In this document: positions 1-6,229 of the stretch, piece by piece
How positions within the stretch are numbered: position 1 is the stretch's first letter
Layout: each line of letters begins with the position of its first letter
Assembly: GCA_031278025.1 (NCBI GenBank)
Contig: JAITLF010000287.1
Location: forward strand, 1-12,802
Direction: 5' to 3'
From: Treponema sp.
GTDB taxonomy: Bacteria > Spirochaetota > Spirochaetia > Treponematales > Breznakiellaceae
Length of the DNA stretch: 12,802 bases
Made by a program: the position numbers and the translations under genes
The notes under the pieces: generated by a model
The model's input: the letters and a program-made list of their open reading frames with translations, nothing else
The model's database searches: none
What the model was told of the DNA's origin: nothing

Positions 1-1
1 C

Positions 2-202
2 AACGACATCGACGCCGGGCTGCGGTATAACTTTCAGTATTACGGGTTTGGCACTTCCGATTCAAAAAGCAGCAAGTGGAACATTAGAAACGGCATTAAC
101 CACCATGTCCTGGACACCAACGGCGAAGGCGGGATGATACGGCTGCGGATTGGAGCAGGTTCCACCGTGGAATACGATGTTGAACTCGAATTCCACGATT
201 AA
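2..202 (+). CDS. C-terminal end of an unknown protein (partial)
   Basis: An open frame enters from the left edge and ends at TAA 200-202, giving the last 66 residues. The text is rich in Gly, Asn, Tyr and Ser (for example GLRYNFQYYGFGTSDS) and ends in alternating hydrophobic/polar residues (GSTVEYDVELEFHD), which suggests beta structure, perhaps a secreted or surface domain. No family is recognised. The lipoprotein gene starts 34 bp downstream on the same strand, so this is probably an upstream member of the same envelope operon. The start lies outside the window. Confidence 0.7.
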   Translation, partial: NDIDAGLRYNFQYYGFGTSDSKSSKWNIRNGINHHVLDTNGEGGMIRLRIGAGSTVEYDVELEFHD

Positions 203-236
203 TGCGGTTTTGACGCGGGGATAACCGGGAGCGGGT

Positions 237-704
237 ATGGGCGCGGGGCGGCGAAAAATAGCGGCGGGTTTTATTCTGGCGGCCCTGTCCCTTCTTGGGG
301 GGTGTGAGCATATCGCCGGCCCCTCCCTGTTCGTTACAACAGGGGACGGCGCCGTCCTTCTTGACGGCGCGTCCCTCCTTCCCGTTCCGGTCCGGCGGGA
401 ATACAATCTGAAAAATGACGCCATTGCCAAAACCGAGGACCACCTGGCGGTGTTCGTGGTCCATGCCGGCGGGAACATCCGGAAGATCGCCCTGGAGCAG
501 ACCGAGGTATTCCTTGAGCAGGACCGGATTACCGCCGCGCCCCATACCTTTACCAGCTCCGGGGAAAAAACGGTTACGGTCCGCTATGGGGACCGGGAAG
601 CCCGGTACGCGGTCATCGTCCGGTCCGACGACGCCGGCGGCGGCGCTTCCCAGGGAACCGCTTCCGGCGACGGAACTTCCATTGGCTGGGAATTAATCTG
701 GTAA
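237..704 (+). CDS. Small lipoprotein with a bacterial Ig-like domain
   Basis: Predicted 155-residue exported lipoprotein. The N-terminus is a classic lipoprotein signal: basic MGAGRRK, a hydrophobic stretch (IAAGFILAALSLL), then the lipobox LGGC with Cys23 as the likely lipidated residue. The mature part ends in a stretch typical of bacterial Ig-like (Big_3-type) beta-sandwiches, around residues 101-125 (TFTSSGEKTVTVRYGD...YAVIV). A Gly/Ser/Asp-rich tail follows. The start has only a weak ribosome site (GGGAG) but is fixed by the signal peptide. The next gene begins 2 bp after the stop, so the two are surely co-transcribed. Seen: signal, lipobox and beta pattern. Inferred: periplasmic or outer-membrane location. 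The exact role is unknown. Confidence 0.8.
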   Translation: MGAGRRKIAAGFILAALSLLGGCEHIAGPSLFVTTGDGAVLLDGASLLPVPVRREYNLKNDAIAKTEDHLAVFVVHAGGNIRKIALEQTEVFLEQDRITAAPHTFTSSGEKTVTVRYGDREARYAVIVRSDDAGGGASQGTASGDGTSIGWELIW

Positions 705-706
705 CT

Positions 707-2359
707 ATGGAACATCCGGAGAAGCGCGGGCCAGCGGGCCGGTCAAAAAAAAATCCTTTCTTCCCGCATGTGATTCTGTATGTGCTGATGGTCCATCCCC
801 ACCTTCCCGCGCAGACGGCAGCGGCGGAACCCATCCCTATCCTGTTCATGACCTTTAGCGGGGTTAATAGGGAGGAAACCCGAAAGCTGGGGGCGGCCAT
901 GCGGACGAACCTGGAGTACGCCCTTCAGGGCAGCGGGTACAGGCTGCAGCCGTCCCCGAATACCCTGGCCGCCGCCATTCCCAGGCGGGAGATGCTTTCG
1001 CCGGCGGACCTGATGCACAATCCCCGGTACCTGATCAACGGGATACTCACCCGCAAAGACGGGGTTACGGTGGTGGATGTAACCCTGTGGGACCTGAAAA
1101 CGGAACAGCCCACCCTGTTTTTTGCCCAGTCCTTCGGGTATGTGCGGTTTGAGGACGCCCTGACCATCGTCCCGTTTTATTCCGGGTCCCTGATACTGCC
1201 CCTGCTTGAAACGGCCTTTGAAGAACTTTCCGGGGAGCACGAGGCCGCCCTGGCGGAGCTTGAAAGCCTCAGACGGATCCTGCTTCAGGAACAGCCGCTC
1301 CCGCTTTCGGGCCGTCAGGACGGGCCGGCGGAACCCCCGGACGGGCCGGCAGGGCCGCCGGCAGGGCCGGCGGCGGCGGCGGAGTCCGGGGCGGCGGCGG
1401 GGTCCGGGGCGGCGGCGGAGTCCGGGGCGGCGGCGGGGTCCGGGGCGGCGGCGGGGCCGGGGGCGGCGGCAAACCGGGCGGGGGAAGAAGTCTTTGTCTT
1501 CTCCCCCAGCGTAGCCCTGTCCGCGGGGTTCCAGATATTCTTCCCCGGCCCCCAGGGGGTCTTTCCCGAAGGCATCCGCCTGCAAAACGAGTATTACCCC
1601 ACGGGCGCGGCTTCCTTCGCCGGGAACGTCTCGCAATCCCTGGGCTTTATCATCGCCTTTGAACGGGACTCCATCACCATGAACCGCTTCCTTACCCGCG
1701 CTTCCTGGGATACCGGCTTCATCGGCATAGAAGCGGGCCCCTACCTGGGCCTGTTCAATCCCGACGCCGGCCACGTAAGCATCGGCGTTTCCCTCCTCCT
1801 CAGGCTGGGCATTCCCCGGTGGGGCATCTTCTCGTCCTTCCGGTTAGACACCCCGATATTGCGGGACCTTTCCGAGCCGGGGGATCACCACCAGTCGTTC
1901 AACCAAATCAGCCTCGGCTATGGGGCTTCCCTGTTCCGTATTGTCCTCAGCATGACAACCCGAAGCTCGACCCTCGCGACATCCCAATGGATACCGGTAA
2001 CTAACCGCCGGATACGGTACAACCTTGACGTTGAAATCGCGCTGCCCCGCATACCCCTCAAATTCCGGCTTAACGGCGGCTACCAGGAATTGCAGTGGAC
2101 CTACAGCATCCCCCTGGCCCCCGTTGAGTACCGCTACAAGGATATATTCGCCGGGATAGCGGGAGCCTATACGAAGTCATCGGTAACCTTTTTTCTGGGA
2201 ATAGAGGCCCCCGTATACCCCTTTCGATACGGAGACCTGGGAAGCCTGGGGGACCCGCAAGCCCCCCTTTTCGCCCAGTTCACCCTGGGCCTGCAATGGA
2301 CACCGGGCCTGGCCGTGCAAAACGCCAACCGCCCCCTCCCCGGATTCGGCGCCCGCTAA
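707..2359 (+). CDS. Exported protein: TolB-N/CsgG-like N-domain, low-complexity linker, probable outer-membrane barrel
   Basis: 550 residues. A basic N-terminus is followed by a hydrophobic stretch at about 21-36 and a likely cleavage after AQTAAA, consistent with export. Residues about 41-180 alternate beta strands and helices (PIPILFMTFSGVN..., then a helix with NLEYALQGSGYRL, then YLINGILTRKDGVTVVDVTLWDL). This resembles the periplasmic TolB N-terminal/CsgG-like fold used by envelope assembly factors. Residues about 205-258 are a Pro/Gly/Ala linker including an 18-bp tandem repeat. Residues about 259-550 show repeated amphipathic strands rich in Tyr, Phe, Gly and Arg, ending in a strand plus a short tail, which fits a beta-barrel. 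The start follows the lipoprotein stop by 2 bp. Domain names rest on pattern recognition only, and exact function is unknown. An alternative is a surface protein with a non-barrel beta domain. Confidence 0.72.
   Translation: MEHPEKRGPAGRSKKNPFFPHVILYVLMVHPHLPAQTAAAEPIPILFMTFSGVNREETRKLGAAMRTNLEYALQGSGYRLQPSPNTLAAAIPRREMLSPADLMHNPRYLINGILTRKDGVTVVDVTLWDLKTEQPTLFFAQSFGYVRFEDALTIVPFYSGSLILPLLETAFEELSGEHEAALAELESLRRILLQEQPLPLSGRQDGPAEPPDGPAGPPAGPAAAAESGAAAGSGAAAESGAAAGSGAAAGPGAAANRAGEEVFVFSPSVALSAGFQIFFPGPQGVFPEGIRLQNEYYPTGAASFAGNVSQSLGFIIAFERDSITMNRFLTRASWDTGFIGIEAGPYLGLFNPDAGHVSIGVSLLLRLGIPRWGIFSSFRLDTPILRDLSEPGDHHQSFNQISLGYGASLFRIVLSMTTRSSTLATSQWIPVTNRRIRYNLDVEIALPRIPLKFRLNGGYQELQWTYSIPLAPVEYRYKDIFAGIAGAYTKSSVTFFLGIEAPVYPFRYGDLGSLGDPQAPLFAQFTLGLQWTPGLAVQNANRPLPGFGAR
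1372..1461 (+). repeat. 18-bp in-frame tandem repeat (five units)
   Basis: Five contiguous 18-bp units start at 1372, 1390, 1408, 1426 and 1444. The first four alternate between GGCGGCGGCGGAGTCCGG and GGCGGCGGCGGGGTCCGG; the fifth is GGCGGCGGCGGGGCCGGG, and a partial sixth follows at 1462. Each unit adds six residues of the type (E/G)SGAAA, so copy changes keep the reading frame. The repeat forms the linker between the periplasmic-type N-domain and the barrel-type C-domain of the surrounding gene. Further Pro/Gly low-complexity sequence precedes it at 1321-1371. Confidence 0.9.
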
Positions 2360-2458
2360 CGGCAATTGTTCCCTTCTATCCCTTGACCAGCATGTCTTTT
2401 ATCATGTTTTAACCCGTGAAAGGATTCCCCGATACGTACGTTCATGATCACGTATGAA

Positions 2459-2486
2459 TTGACGGCTTCAATTTTTGCAATAGTAT
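2459..2486 (+). promoter_or_regulatory. Candidate sigma70 promoter for the acetyltransferase
   Basis: TTGACG at 2459-2464, a 16-nt spacer and TAGTAT at 2481-2486. The -35 matches TTGACA at 5 of 6 and the -10 matches TATAAT at 4 of 6. It lies about 100 nt before the acetyltransferase start, in the AT-rich gap between 2360 and 2588. No other gene is supported in that 229-bp gap; the short open frames there lack codon signal. Confidence 0.45.
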
Positions 2487-2552
2487 TTCTTTGTGCCCCT
2501 GTTGTCTTACCCCTTTATCAACTTTCTGGATCGCCATCAATTTTTTATCTTT

Positions 2553-2578
2553 CAAATTATACGGACAAATTATACGGA
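2553..2578 (+). repeat. 13-bp perfect tandem duplication at the ribosome-binding site
   Basis: CAAATTATACGGA occurs twice back to back (2553-2565 and 2566-2578). The second copy runs straight into the Shine-Dalgarno (GGAGGAGG, 2576 onward) of the acetyltransferase. A slippage duplication in the leader is the simplest reading. Confidence 0.85.
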
Positions 2579-2588
2579 GGAGGATTTT

Positions 2589-3197
2589 ATGACTCACAAA
2601 GAACGAAAAGAAAAAGGATTGCCCTATCGTTATGATGACCCCGCGGTAATGGGGCCACAGCTTGTTTATATGGAAAAGTTATTCGATTTTAATAACACCC
2701 GGCCATTAGAACAGGAAAAACGGCAGGAAATCATGAAAGAAATGTTCGCTGAAATAGGAGAAGGCTGCCATATTGAACCGCCGCTAAACGCAAACTGGGG
2801 ATGCCGCCATGTCCATTTTGGCAAAGGCATATATTGTAATTTCAATGTAACTTTTGTAGATGATGAACACATTTACGTAGGCGATTATTGCATGATCGCG
2901 CCTAATGTAGTTATTGCTACATCCGGCCATCCGATATTGCCGATATTACGGGAAAATCATTATGTGTATAATTTACCGGTACATATAGGCAGGAATGTAT
3001 GGATCGGTTCTGGTGTTCAAATAGTACCCGGAGTAACAATAGGAGATGATTCGGTAATAGGAGGGGGAAGCGTTGTTACAAACGATATACCCGCACGTGT
3101 TGTAGCATTTGGCGTACCCTGTCGGGTTATTCGCGAGATTGGGGAAAAAGACAGAAAGTATTTTTTCAAAAACAGGGAATTGGATGTGTGGGAATGA
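2589..3197 (+). CDS. Sugar O-acetyltransferase (LacA/Maa family)
   Basis: 202 residues, very close in length and plan to E. coli galactoside O-acetyltransferase LacA. These enzymes move an acetyl group from acetyl-CoA to a sugar hydroxyl in the cytoplasm and act as trimers of left-handed beta-helices. The helical N-terminal Mac domain is at about 1-60 (LVYMEKLFDFNNTRPLE then KEMFAEIGEGC). Hexapeptide repeats follow from about 74 to 180 (VHFGKGIYCNFN, IYVGDYCMIAPNV, VHIGRNVWIGSGV, IGDDSVIGGGSVV). The catalytic His is His114 in TSGHP, and GVPCRVIREI closes the family signature. The chosen ATG has a strong GGAGGAGG site; the longer in-frame extension upstream is unlikely. Base composition is strikingly AT-rich against its neighbours, a sign of horizontal transfer. 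The physiological sugar cannot be read from sequence. Confidence 0.93.
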   Translation: MTHKERKEKGLPYRYDDPAVMGPQLVYMEKLFDFNNTRPLEQEKRQEIMKEMFAEIGEGCHIEPPLNANWGCRHVHFGKGIYCNFNVTFVDDEHIYVGDYCMIAPNVVIATSGHPILPILRENHYVYNLPVHIGRNVWIGSGVQIVPGVTIGDDSVIGGGSVVTNDIPARVVAFGVPCRVIREIGEKDRKYFFKNRELDVWE

Positions 3198-3215
3198 TGG
3201 GGTGAATCATTTTTT
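3193..3215 (+). terminator. Weak hairpin plus T-run overlapping the acetyltransferase stop
   Basis: AATGAT (3193-3198), a 7-nt loop, ATCATT (3206-3211), then T-rich sequence to 3215. The stem is only 6 bp and AT-rich, so this is a marginal Rho-independent terminator candidate. Confidence 0.3.
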
Positions 3216-3314
3216 GGAAAAATAGTATCCTCAATTCCCGCAACAAAATATACCTAGACTGTTCTTCGGCGGCTGGAAAGGACACGATTCCTGTCTTGCC
3301 CCGGCAGGAGCGGT

Positions 3315-3336
3315 CATCGGCGCAGGCGATGTTTTT
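3315..3336 (+). terminator. Candidate terminator in the convergent gap
   Basis: CATCG (3315-3319), a 7-nt loop, CGATG (3327-3331), then five Ts (3332-3336). It would stop plus-strand transcription from the acetyltransferase just before the end of the minus-strand radical SAM gene. The short 5-bp stem makes it uncertain. Confidence 0.3.
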
Positions 3337-4414
3337 ACCGGGACACGTCCCCCGAAACAATAGGCGCCGCTTCTCCGCAATGGGCGCAGAAATACGCTTG
3401 CCGGCCCGCCGCTTCTTGCATCCTCAGCCCATCGGTGTTGATCCGGTAACCCCGGCGTCGGACCAGCGTCCGGCCGCAGGCGGGACAGGCGGTATCGTGC
3501 AGTTCCGGCGCCCCGCCGTCTAGGTTGCCGGCGTACACATACGAGAGGGTTTCCCTGGCACGGAGGACGGTACGGATGAGGAAGCCCTTGTCGGTGGGAG
3601 GGGCATCCCACCGATAGGCCGGGTGATAGGCCGAAAGGTGCCAGGGGATATTCCGGGAAAGGCCGGCGATAAAGGCGGCGCACCGTCCGGTTTCTTCCGC
3701 GCTGTCGTTGAGCCCCGGCACGATGAGGGAGGTAATCTCTACATGAACGCCGGCGGCGCAGGCCGCTTCGATAAAGGCAAGCACCGCCGCGAGGTCTCCG
3801 CCGAGGACGCGGGAATAGGTCGCTTCCGAAAAGGCTTTAAGGTCTATATTGGCGGCGTCGGTCAGGGCAAGGATGTCCGCCGCCGGTTCCCGGTTCACGC
3901 AGCCGTTGCTCACCAGGACATTGGCGATTCCCGCACTATGGGCCAGCTCCATGCAGTCCAGGAGGAATTCGGCATGAACCAGCGGCTCCGAATACGTATA
4001 GGCGATTTGCCGGAACCCCCCGGCTTGAGCGGCGGCTATCACCTCAGCGGGAGAAACCGTCCTGCCCCCTGGCACGGCGGCGCTTTCCGGGGAAATTTCC
4101 TGGGAAATGCGCCAGTTCTGGCAGAAGGGACACCGCAAGTTGCATCCCGCGAAACCCAGGGACAGAATGGACGAGCCGGGCCTCACGTGGTAGAGGGTTT
4201 TTTTTTCGATAGGATCCGCCGCCAGGGCGGTAACATGGCCGTAGAAGGGGATATCCCCGCTGCCGTTCCGGTTCCGCCTGACCTTGCAGCGTCCGGACCC
4301 GTCAGCGGGGATGCCGCACCGGTGAGGGCAAAGCGCACACCGGATCACGGGCGACCCGCCTTCTTCCGTCCCTGGGGGGCTAAAATACCGGGGCCGGCCC
4401 GGAGCCGCCGTCAT
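3335..4414 (-). CDS. amrS: AmmeMemoRadiSam-type radical SAM enzyme (PflA-like)
   Basis: 359 residues. The radical SAM [4Fe-4S] motif is C91-x3-C95-x2-C98 (GCNLRCPFCQNW), and the family signatures FYGHVTALAADPIEKKTLYH, TYSEPLVH, NIDLKAFSE and HLSAYHPAY are present. It belongs to the PflA-related group named after its usual partners AMMECR1 and Memo. The reaction is not firmly known. Extra Cys clusters suggest added metal sites: C26, C29, C33 and C43 before the core, and paired CxxC motifs near the C-terminus (C310/C313, C343/C346). The ATG used overlaps the stop of the upstream gene as ATGA, implying translational coupling. A GTG 22 codons inside (VIRCALCPH) is an alternative start. No AMMECR1 or Memo gene lies nearby. 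Confidence 0.88.
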   Translation of the reverse strand: MTAAPGRPRYFSPPGTEEGGSPVIRCALCPHRCGIPADGSGRCKVRRNRNGSGDIPFYGHVTALAADPIEKKTLYHVRPGSSILSLGFAGCNLRCPFCQNWRISQEISPESAAVPGGRTVSPAEVIAAAQAGGFRQIAYTYSEPLVHAEFLLDCMELAHSAGIANVLVSNGCVNREPAADILALTDAANIDLKAFSEATYSRVLGGDLAAVLAFIEAACAAGVHVEITSLIVPGLNDSAEETGRCAAFIAGLSRNIPWHLSAYHPAYRWDAPPTDKGFLIRTVLRARETLSYVYAGNLDGGAPELHDTACPACGRTLVRRRGYRINTDGLRMQEAAGRQAYFCAHCGEAAPIVSGDVSR

Positions 4415-4791
4415 GATTCCAGGAAGCGGGTCTGGGATTTCACGCCGGTTTCCGCGGCTTTATTCACCATCCGGATAGGCTCCTGCACTTCAAAAGGCTC
4501 CATGATGACGCCCCGTGCGCCCCGGCGTATCCACAGCCGGATCAGCGGGACCCCCTCCCCCGCTTCGGTAACCGCTGAAGGGACCTCTTCCGCGTAAAGC
4601 ACATCGTCCCGTTTAAACTCCATCACCGTTGGATTGTCCCCTAAAGGATCCTCTACCAGGATGATCCTGTACTTGTCCGAAGGGTGCTGCTGAGGAAATC
4701 CCACAAAAGCGACCGTATCTTTAGGAGGACCGCCCTGATATTTTGCGATCGTGCTGAGGGGTAGAGTCTCAAGATAACTGGTAGCGTTCAT
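4411..4791 (-). CDS. Small unknown protein coupled to the radical SAM gene
   Basis: 126 residues, no family recognised. The start at 4791 is chosen because a perfect AGGAGG lies 5 nt upstream; the longer in-frame extension to 4902 has an unlikely composition and runs towards the insertion-sequence end. The protein has no signal peptide or membrane segment. It reads as a small alpha/beta cytoplasmic protein: YRIILVEDPLGDNPTVMEFKRDDVLYAEEV, then PLIRLWIRRGARGVIMEPFEV. It has no Cys residues, so it is not itself an Fe-S or zinc protein. Its stop overlaps the radical SAM start by ATGA, so an accessory or substrate role for that enzyme is possible, but this is inference from position only. Confidence 0.8.
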   Translation of the reverse strand: MNATSYLETLPLSTIAKYQGGPPKDTVAFVGFPQQHPSDKYRIILVEDPLGDNPTVMEFKRDDVLYAEEVPSAVTEAGEGVPLIRLWIRRGARGVIMEPFEVQEPIRMVNKAAETGVKSQTRFLES

Positions 4792-4809
4792 ACAAACCTC
4801 CTGCAAGGA

Positions 4810-4838
4810 AGTATAGCGCGCAACCCGGTAAAAATGAA
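4810..4838 (-). promoter_or_regulatory. Candidate promoter for the 4791 unit
   Basis: On the minus strand, TATACT (4815-4810) is a 5 of 6 match to the -10 box, about 20 nt ahead of the start codon and just before the AGGAGG site. The -35 region 17 nt upstream (TTCATT) is weak. The 4792-4955 gap holds this promoter and the left end of the insertion sequence, nothing else recognised. Confidence 0.4.
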
Positions 4839-4886
4839 GTATCCGGGGGCAAAACCGTACCGTACGGCGGCATGAAACGGTTCCCG

Positions 4887-4915
4887 GCGGGGATATTCCC
4901 ATATGCGTTTACCTA
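4887..4915 (+). repeat. IS left terminal inverted repeat with palindrome
   Basis: Begins GCGGGGATATTCCC and ends TGCGTTTACCTA. It aligns with the right end of the same element (5607-5578, minus strand) and with 12672-12701, allowing one gap. The outer part contains the near-palindrome GGGGATATTCCC at 4889-4900. Confidence 0.75.
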
Positions 4916-4955
4916 AACAGTTGGCAAAACAGTTCTCATCTGATAAACTGAGAGC

Positions 4956-5584
4956 ATGAGAGAGGAAAACTATACATTCGAAGATATGGCGGCGATACTA
5001 CCGGAGCAGTGGAGAGAAAAAGCGAAGGAACTGGGCGCTTTACAGCGAGCTCGGGAAATTAAGACACCGGAGAATCTTCTGAAACTCATTTTCCTGTATT
5101 TGACCGAAGGAAAATCTTTTAGGAATACTTCGGCGCTGTTACGCATGAGCGAGCGCTATCACCTGACCAAGAAGGCTCTATATCCCCGGCTGTGTAATAG
5201 GGTGGCCGGACTCGAAGAGTCCGCTGGTTGCGACGGCTATGTGAAAAACTATGCCGGGAGAGCCGGATGCTGGTAGAAAGGCCGGGATGGCTAGAAGGAA
5301 ATGCGGCTTACCGATGCGAAGACGGGAGAGAAGCTCAGTAACGTTCAGAGTTTTGGGAAAGGCGGCGTGATTATTGCTGACCGGGCATACGGGACCATAG
5401 CGGGGATGGAATATCTGAAGGAATGCGGGAGTGTTTATCTGCTGAGGCATCGGGGTGGGGCCTTCAACCTGTATAACGAGGGACAAGAGCGGGCAGCGGT
5501 AAGGGACTTCCTTTAGCCTGCGCCGATTCCAAACGACGGAGGGGTCCGGCCCTGTTCCGTCCGTTACACCTTATTTCTAAATAA
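4956..5584 (+). pseudogene. Broken IS4-like transposase
   Basis: Pieces of one transposase lie in order but in different frames. Residues from ATG 4956 to about 5200 encode the N-terminal helical domain (LLKLIFLYLTEGKSFRNTSALL). The frame then shifts: about 5204-5300 reads WLRRLCEKLCRESRMLVERPGWLEG in another frame. From 5301 to about 5500 the original frame returns with part of the DDE core (LTDAKTGEKLSN, then IIADRAYGT, then LLRHRGGAFNLYNEG). From 5501 the frame shifts again to the authentic C-terminus, ending at TAA 5582-5584, inside the terminal repeat. The joins at about 5300 and 5500 look like internal deletions. No functional protein is expected. The two uninterrupted stretches, ending at 5276 and 5516, are fragments and not genes. 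Confidence 0.85.
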
Positions 5585-5607
5585 CCGCACACGGGGGATA
5601 TCTCCGC
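5578..5607 (-). repeat. IS right terminal inverted repeat
   Basis: Read on the minus strand this 30-mer differs from 12672-12701 at three positions only, and pairs with the left end at 4887-4915. It contains the transposase stop codon and the palindrome-like GGGGATATCTCC (5594-5605). Confidence 0.8.
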
Positions 5608-5626
5608 CGGCGCGGGGGATATCCCT
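5594..5626. repeat. Pair of 21-bp-phased palindromes upstream of the corrinoid operon
   Basis: GGGGATATCTCC (5594-5605) and GGGGATATCCCT (5615-5626) are near-perfect palindromes whose starts are exactly 21 bp apart, or two helical turns. The first is in the IS end, the second is just outside it. The pair ends 14 nt before the candidate -35 box of the next operon. The same arrangement, with three copies, is found at 12632-12685. Confidence 0.8.
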
Positions 5627-5639
5627 CCATATAAACGCT

Positions 5640-5667
5640 GTTACACGCCGCCCCTATGGGATATAGT
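5640..5667 (+). promoter_or_regulatory. Candidate promoter of the corrinoid operon, possibly leaderless
   Basis: GTTACA (5640-5645), a 16-nt spacer and TATAGT (5662-5667), matching consensus at 4 of 6 and 5 of 6. A start site 7-8 nt after the -10 would fall on or next to the ATG at 5675, and no properly spaced Shine-Dalgarno is visible, so the first message may be leaderless. Confidence 0.45.
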
Positions 5668-5674
5668 GTAGGGC

Positions 5675-6202
5675 ATGAAAACAGAAACCGCGATTACGGC
5701 GGCTTTGGCAGGGCGGGTGCATGAAATGGGGGCGCTCAAGACGGGGGAGATCGTTTTTTCGCCGGAATTGTACCGGACCTGTGCGTCCAATATCTGCGGC
5801 AGCTACAACGCGTGCTGGACCTGTCCCCCGGCAGTGGGAACCCTGGAAGAACAGCGGGCAACGATACTCCGCTGGAAATACGCCCTGGTCTTTACCACCA
5901 AATTCGATCTGGAAGATTCCTTTGACGCCCCGGGAATGCAGAAGGCCCGGAAGATTCACAACCGTATTACCTTTGACGTGAAGGAACGATTCAGCGCCCA
6001 TCCTGTTTACGGCGCCGGCGGGTGCAGTGTCTGTCCTGCCTGTACCTATCCTGAACCTTGCCGTTTTCCCGAACGGGCGGTCTCCGCGGTGGAAGCGGCG
6101 GGAATCGACGTAACCGCCCTAAGCCGGACCGCTCATCTTGCGTACAACAACGGCCTCAATACGGTTACCTATTTTTCGATGCTCCTCTTTAATGATGATT
6201 AA
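5675..6202 (+). CDS. DUF2284 predicted metal-binding protein
   Basis: 175 residues with eight Cys in two clusters: C36, C41, C47 and C50 (RTCASNICGSYNACWTCPP) and C117, C120, C123 and C129 (GCSVCPACTYPEPC). This layout is typical of the DUF2284 family, often found beside corrinoid methyltransferase genes. The second cluster resembles a ferredoxin-type [4Fe-4S] site. The protein is probably cytoplasmic, with no signal peptide. Its biochemical role is not established. It may hand electrons or metal to corrinoid enzymes, but that is inference from neighbours. It is first in an operon with the corrinoid protein (27-bp gap). The ATG at 5675 sits directly behind the -10 box; an internal ATG at 5723 is an alternative start, which would keep all Cys. 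Confidence 0.85.
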   Translation: MKTETAITAALAGRVHEMGALKTGEIVFSPELYRTCASNICGSYNACWTCPPAVGTLEEQRATILRWKYALVFTTKFDLEDSFDAPGMQKARKIHNRITFDVKERFSAHPVYGAGGCSVCPACTYPEPCRFPERAVSAVEAAGIDVTALSRTAHLAYNNGLNTVTYFSMLLFNDD

Positions 6203-6229
6203 GGTCCTGCGCGCAATAGGGGATAAGCT

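Larger units (their letters stand above)
4887..5607 (+). mobile_element. Decayed IS4-like insertion sequence
   Basis: About 720 bp bounded by imperfect inverted repeats: left 4887-4915, right 5578-5607 read on the minus strand. Both ends begin GCGG(G/A)GATAT and continue through TGCGnTTA to (C/T)(C/T)TA or TTTA. Inside lies a transposase pseudogene. The family's elements usually exceed 1.2 kb, so roughly half is missing. The right end matches the sequence at 12672-12802 in inverted orientation, showing that it is a repeated element. No target duplication was confidently identified. The family label IS4 rests on DRAYGT and AFNLYNE motifs. Confidence 0.78.

Noticed and set aside
743..1774. Long open frame on the minus strand (343 codons)
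   Set aside because: It lies opposite the 550-residue exported protein, and its Arg/Pro/Gly-rich text comes from the GC-rich repeat; the plus frame has a signal peptide and sensible domains.
2391..2414. Hairpin terminator after the 550-residue gene
   Set aside because: The only pairing seen is a 4-bp CATG stem with a T-run, too weak to call.
2444..2635. 63-codon open frame with a hydrophobic N-terminus upstream of the acetyltransferase
   Set aside because: It overlaps the promoter, the 13-bp duplication and the acetyltransferase start, with no ribosome site; best seen as a chance frame in AT-rich leader DNA.
4247..4258. A perfect GGGGATATCCCC inside the radical SAM gene
   Set aside because: It encodes GDIP in frame, stands alone without 21-bp partners and is far from an IS end, so chance or coding constraint is enough. 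Kept in mind for a genome-wide count.
3623..4597. Long plus-strand open frame (324 codons) opposite the radical SAM gene
   Set aside because: The minus strand encodes an unmistakable radical SAM enzyme with all motifs; the plus frame has no recognisable content.
5178..5486. Minus-strand open frame across the transposase remnant
   Set aside because: The plus-strand fragments match transposase motifs; the minus frame is a shadow.
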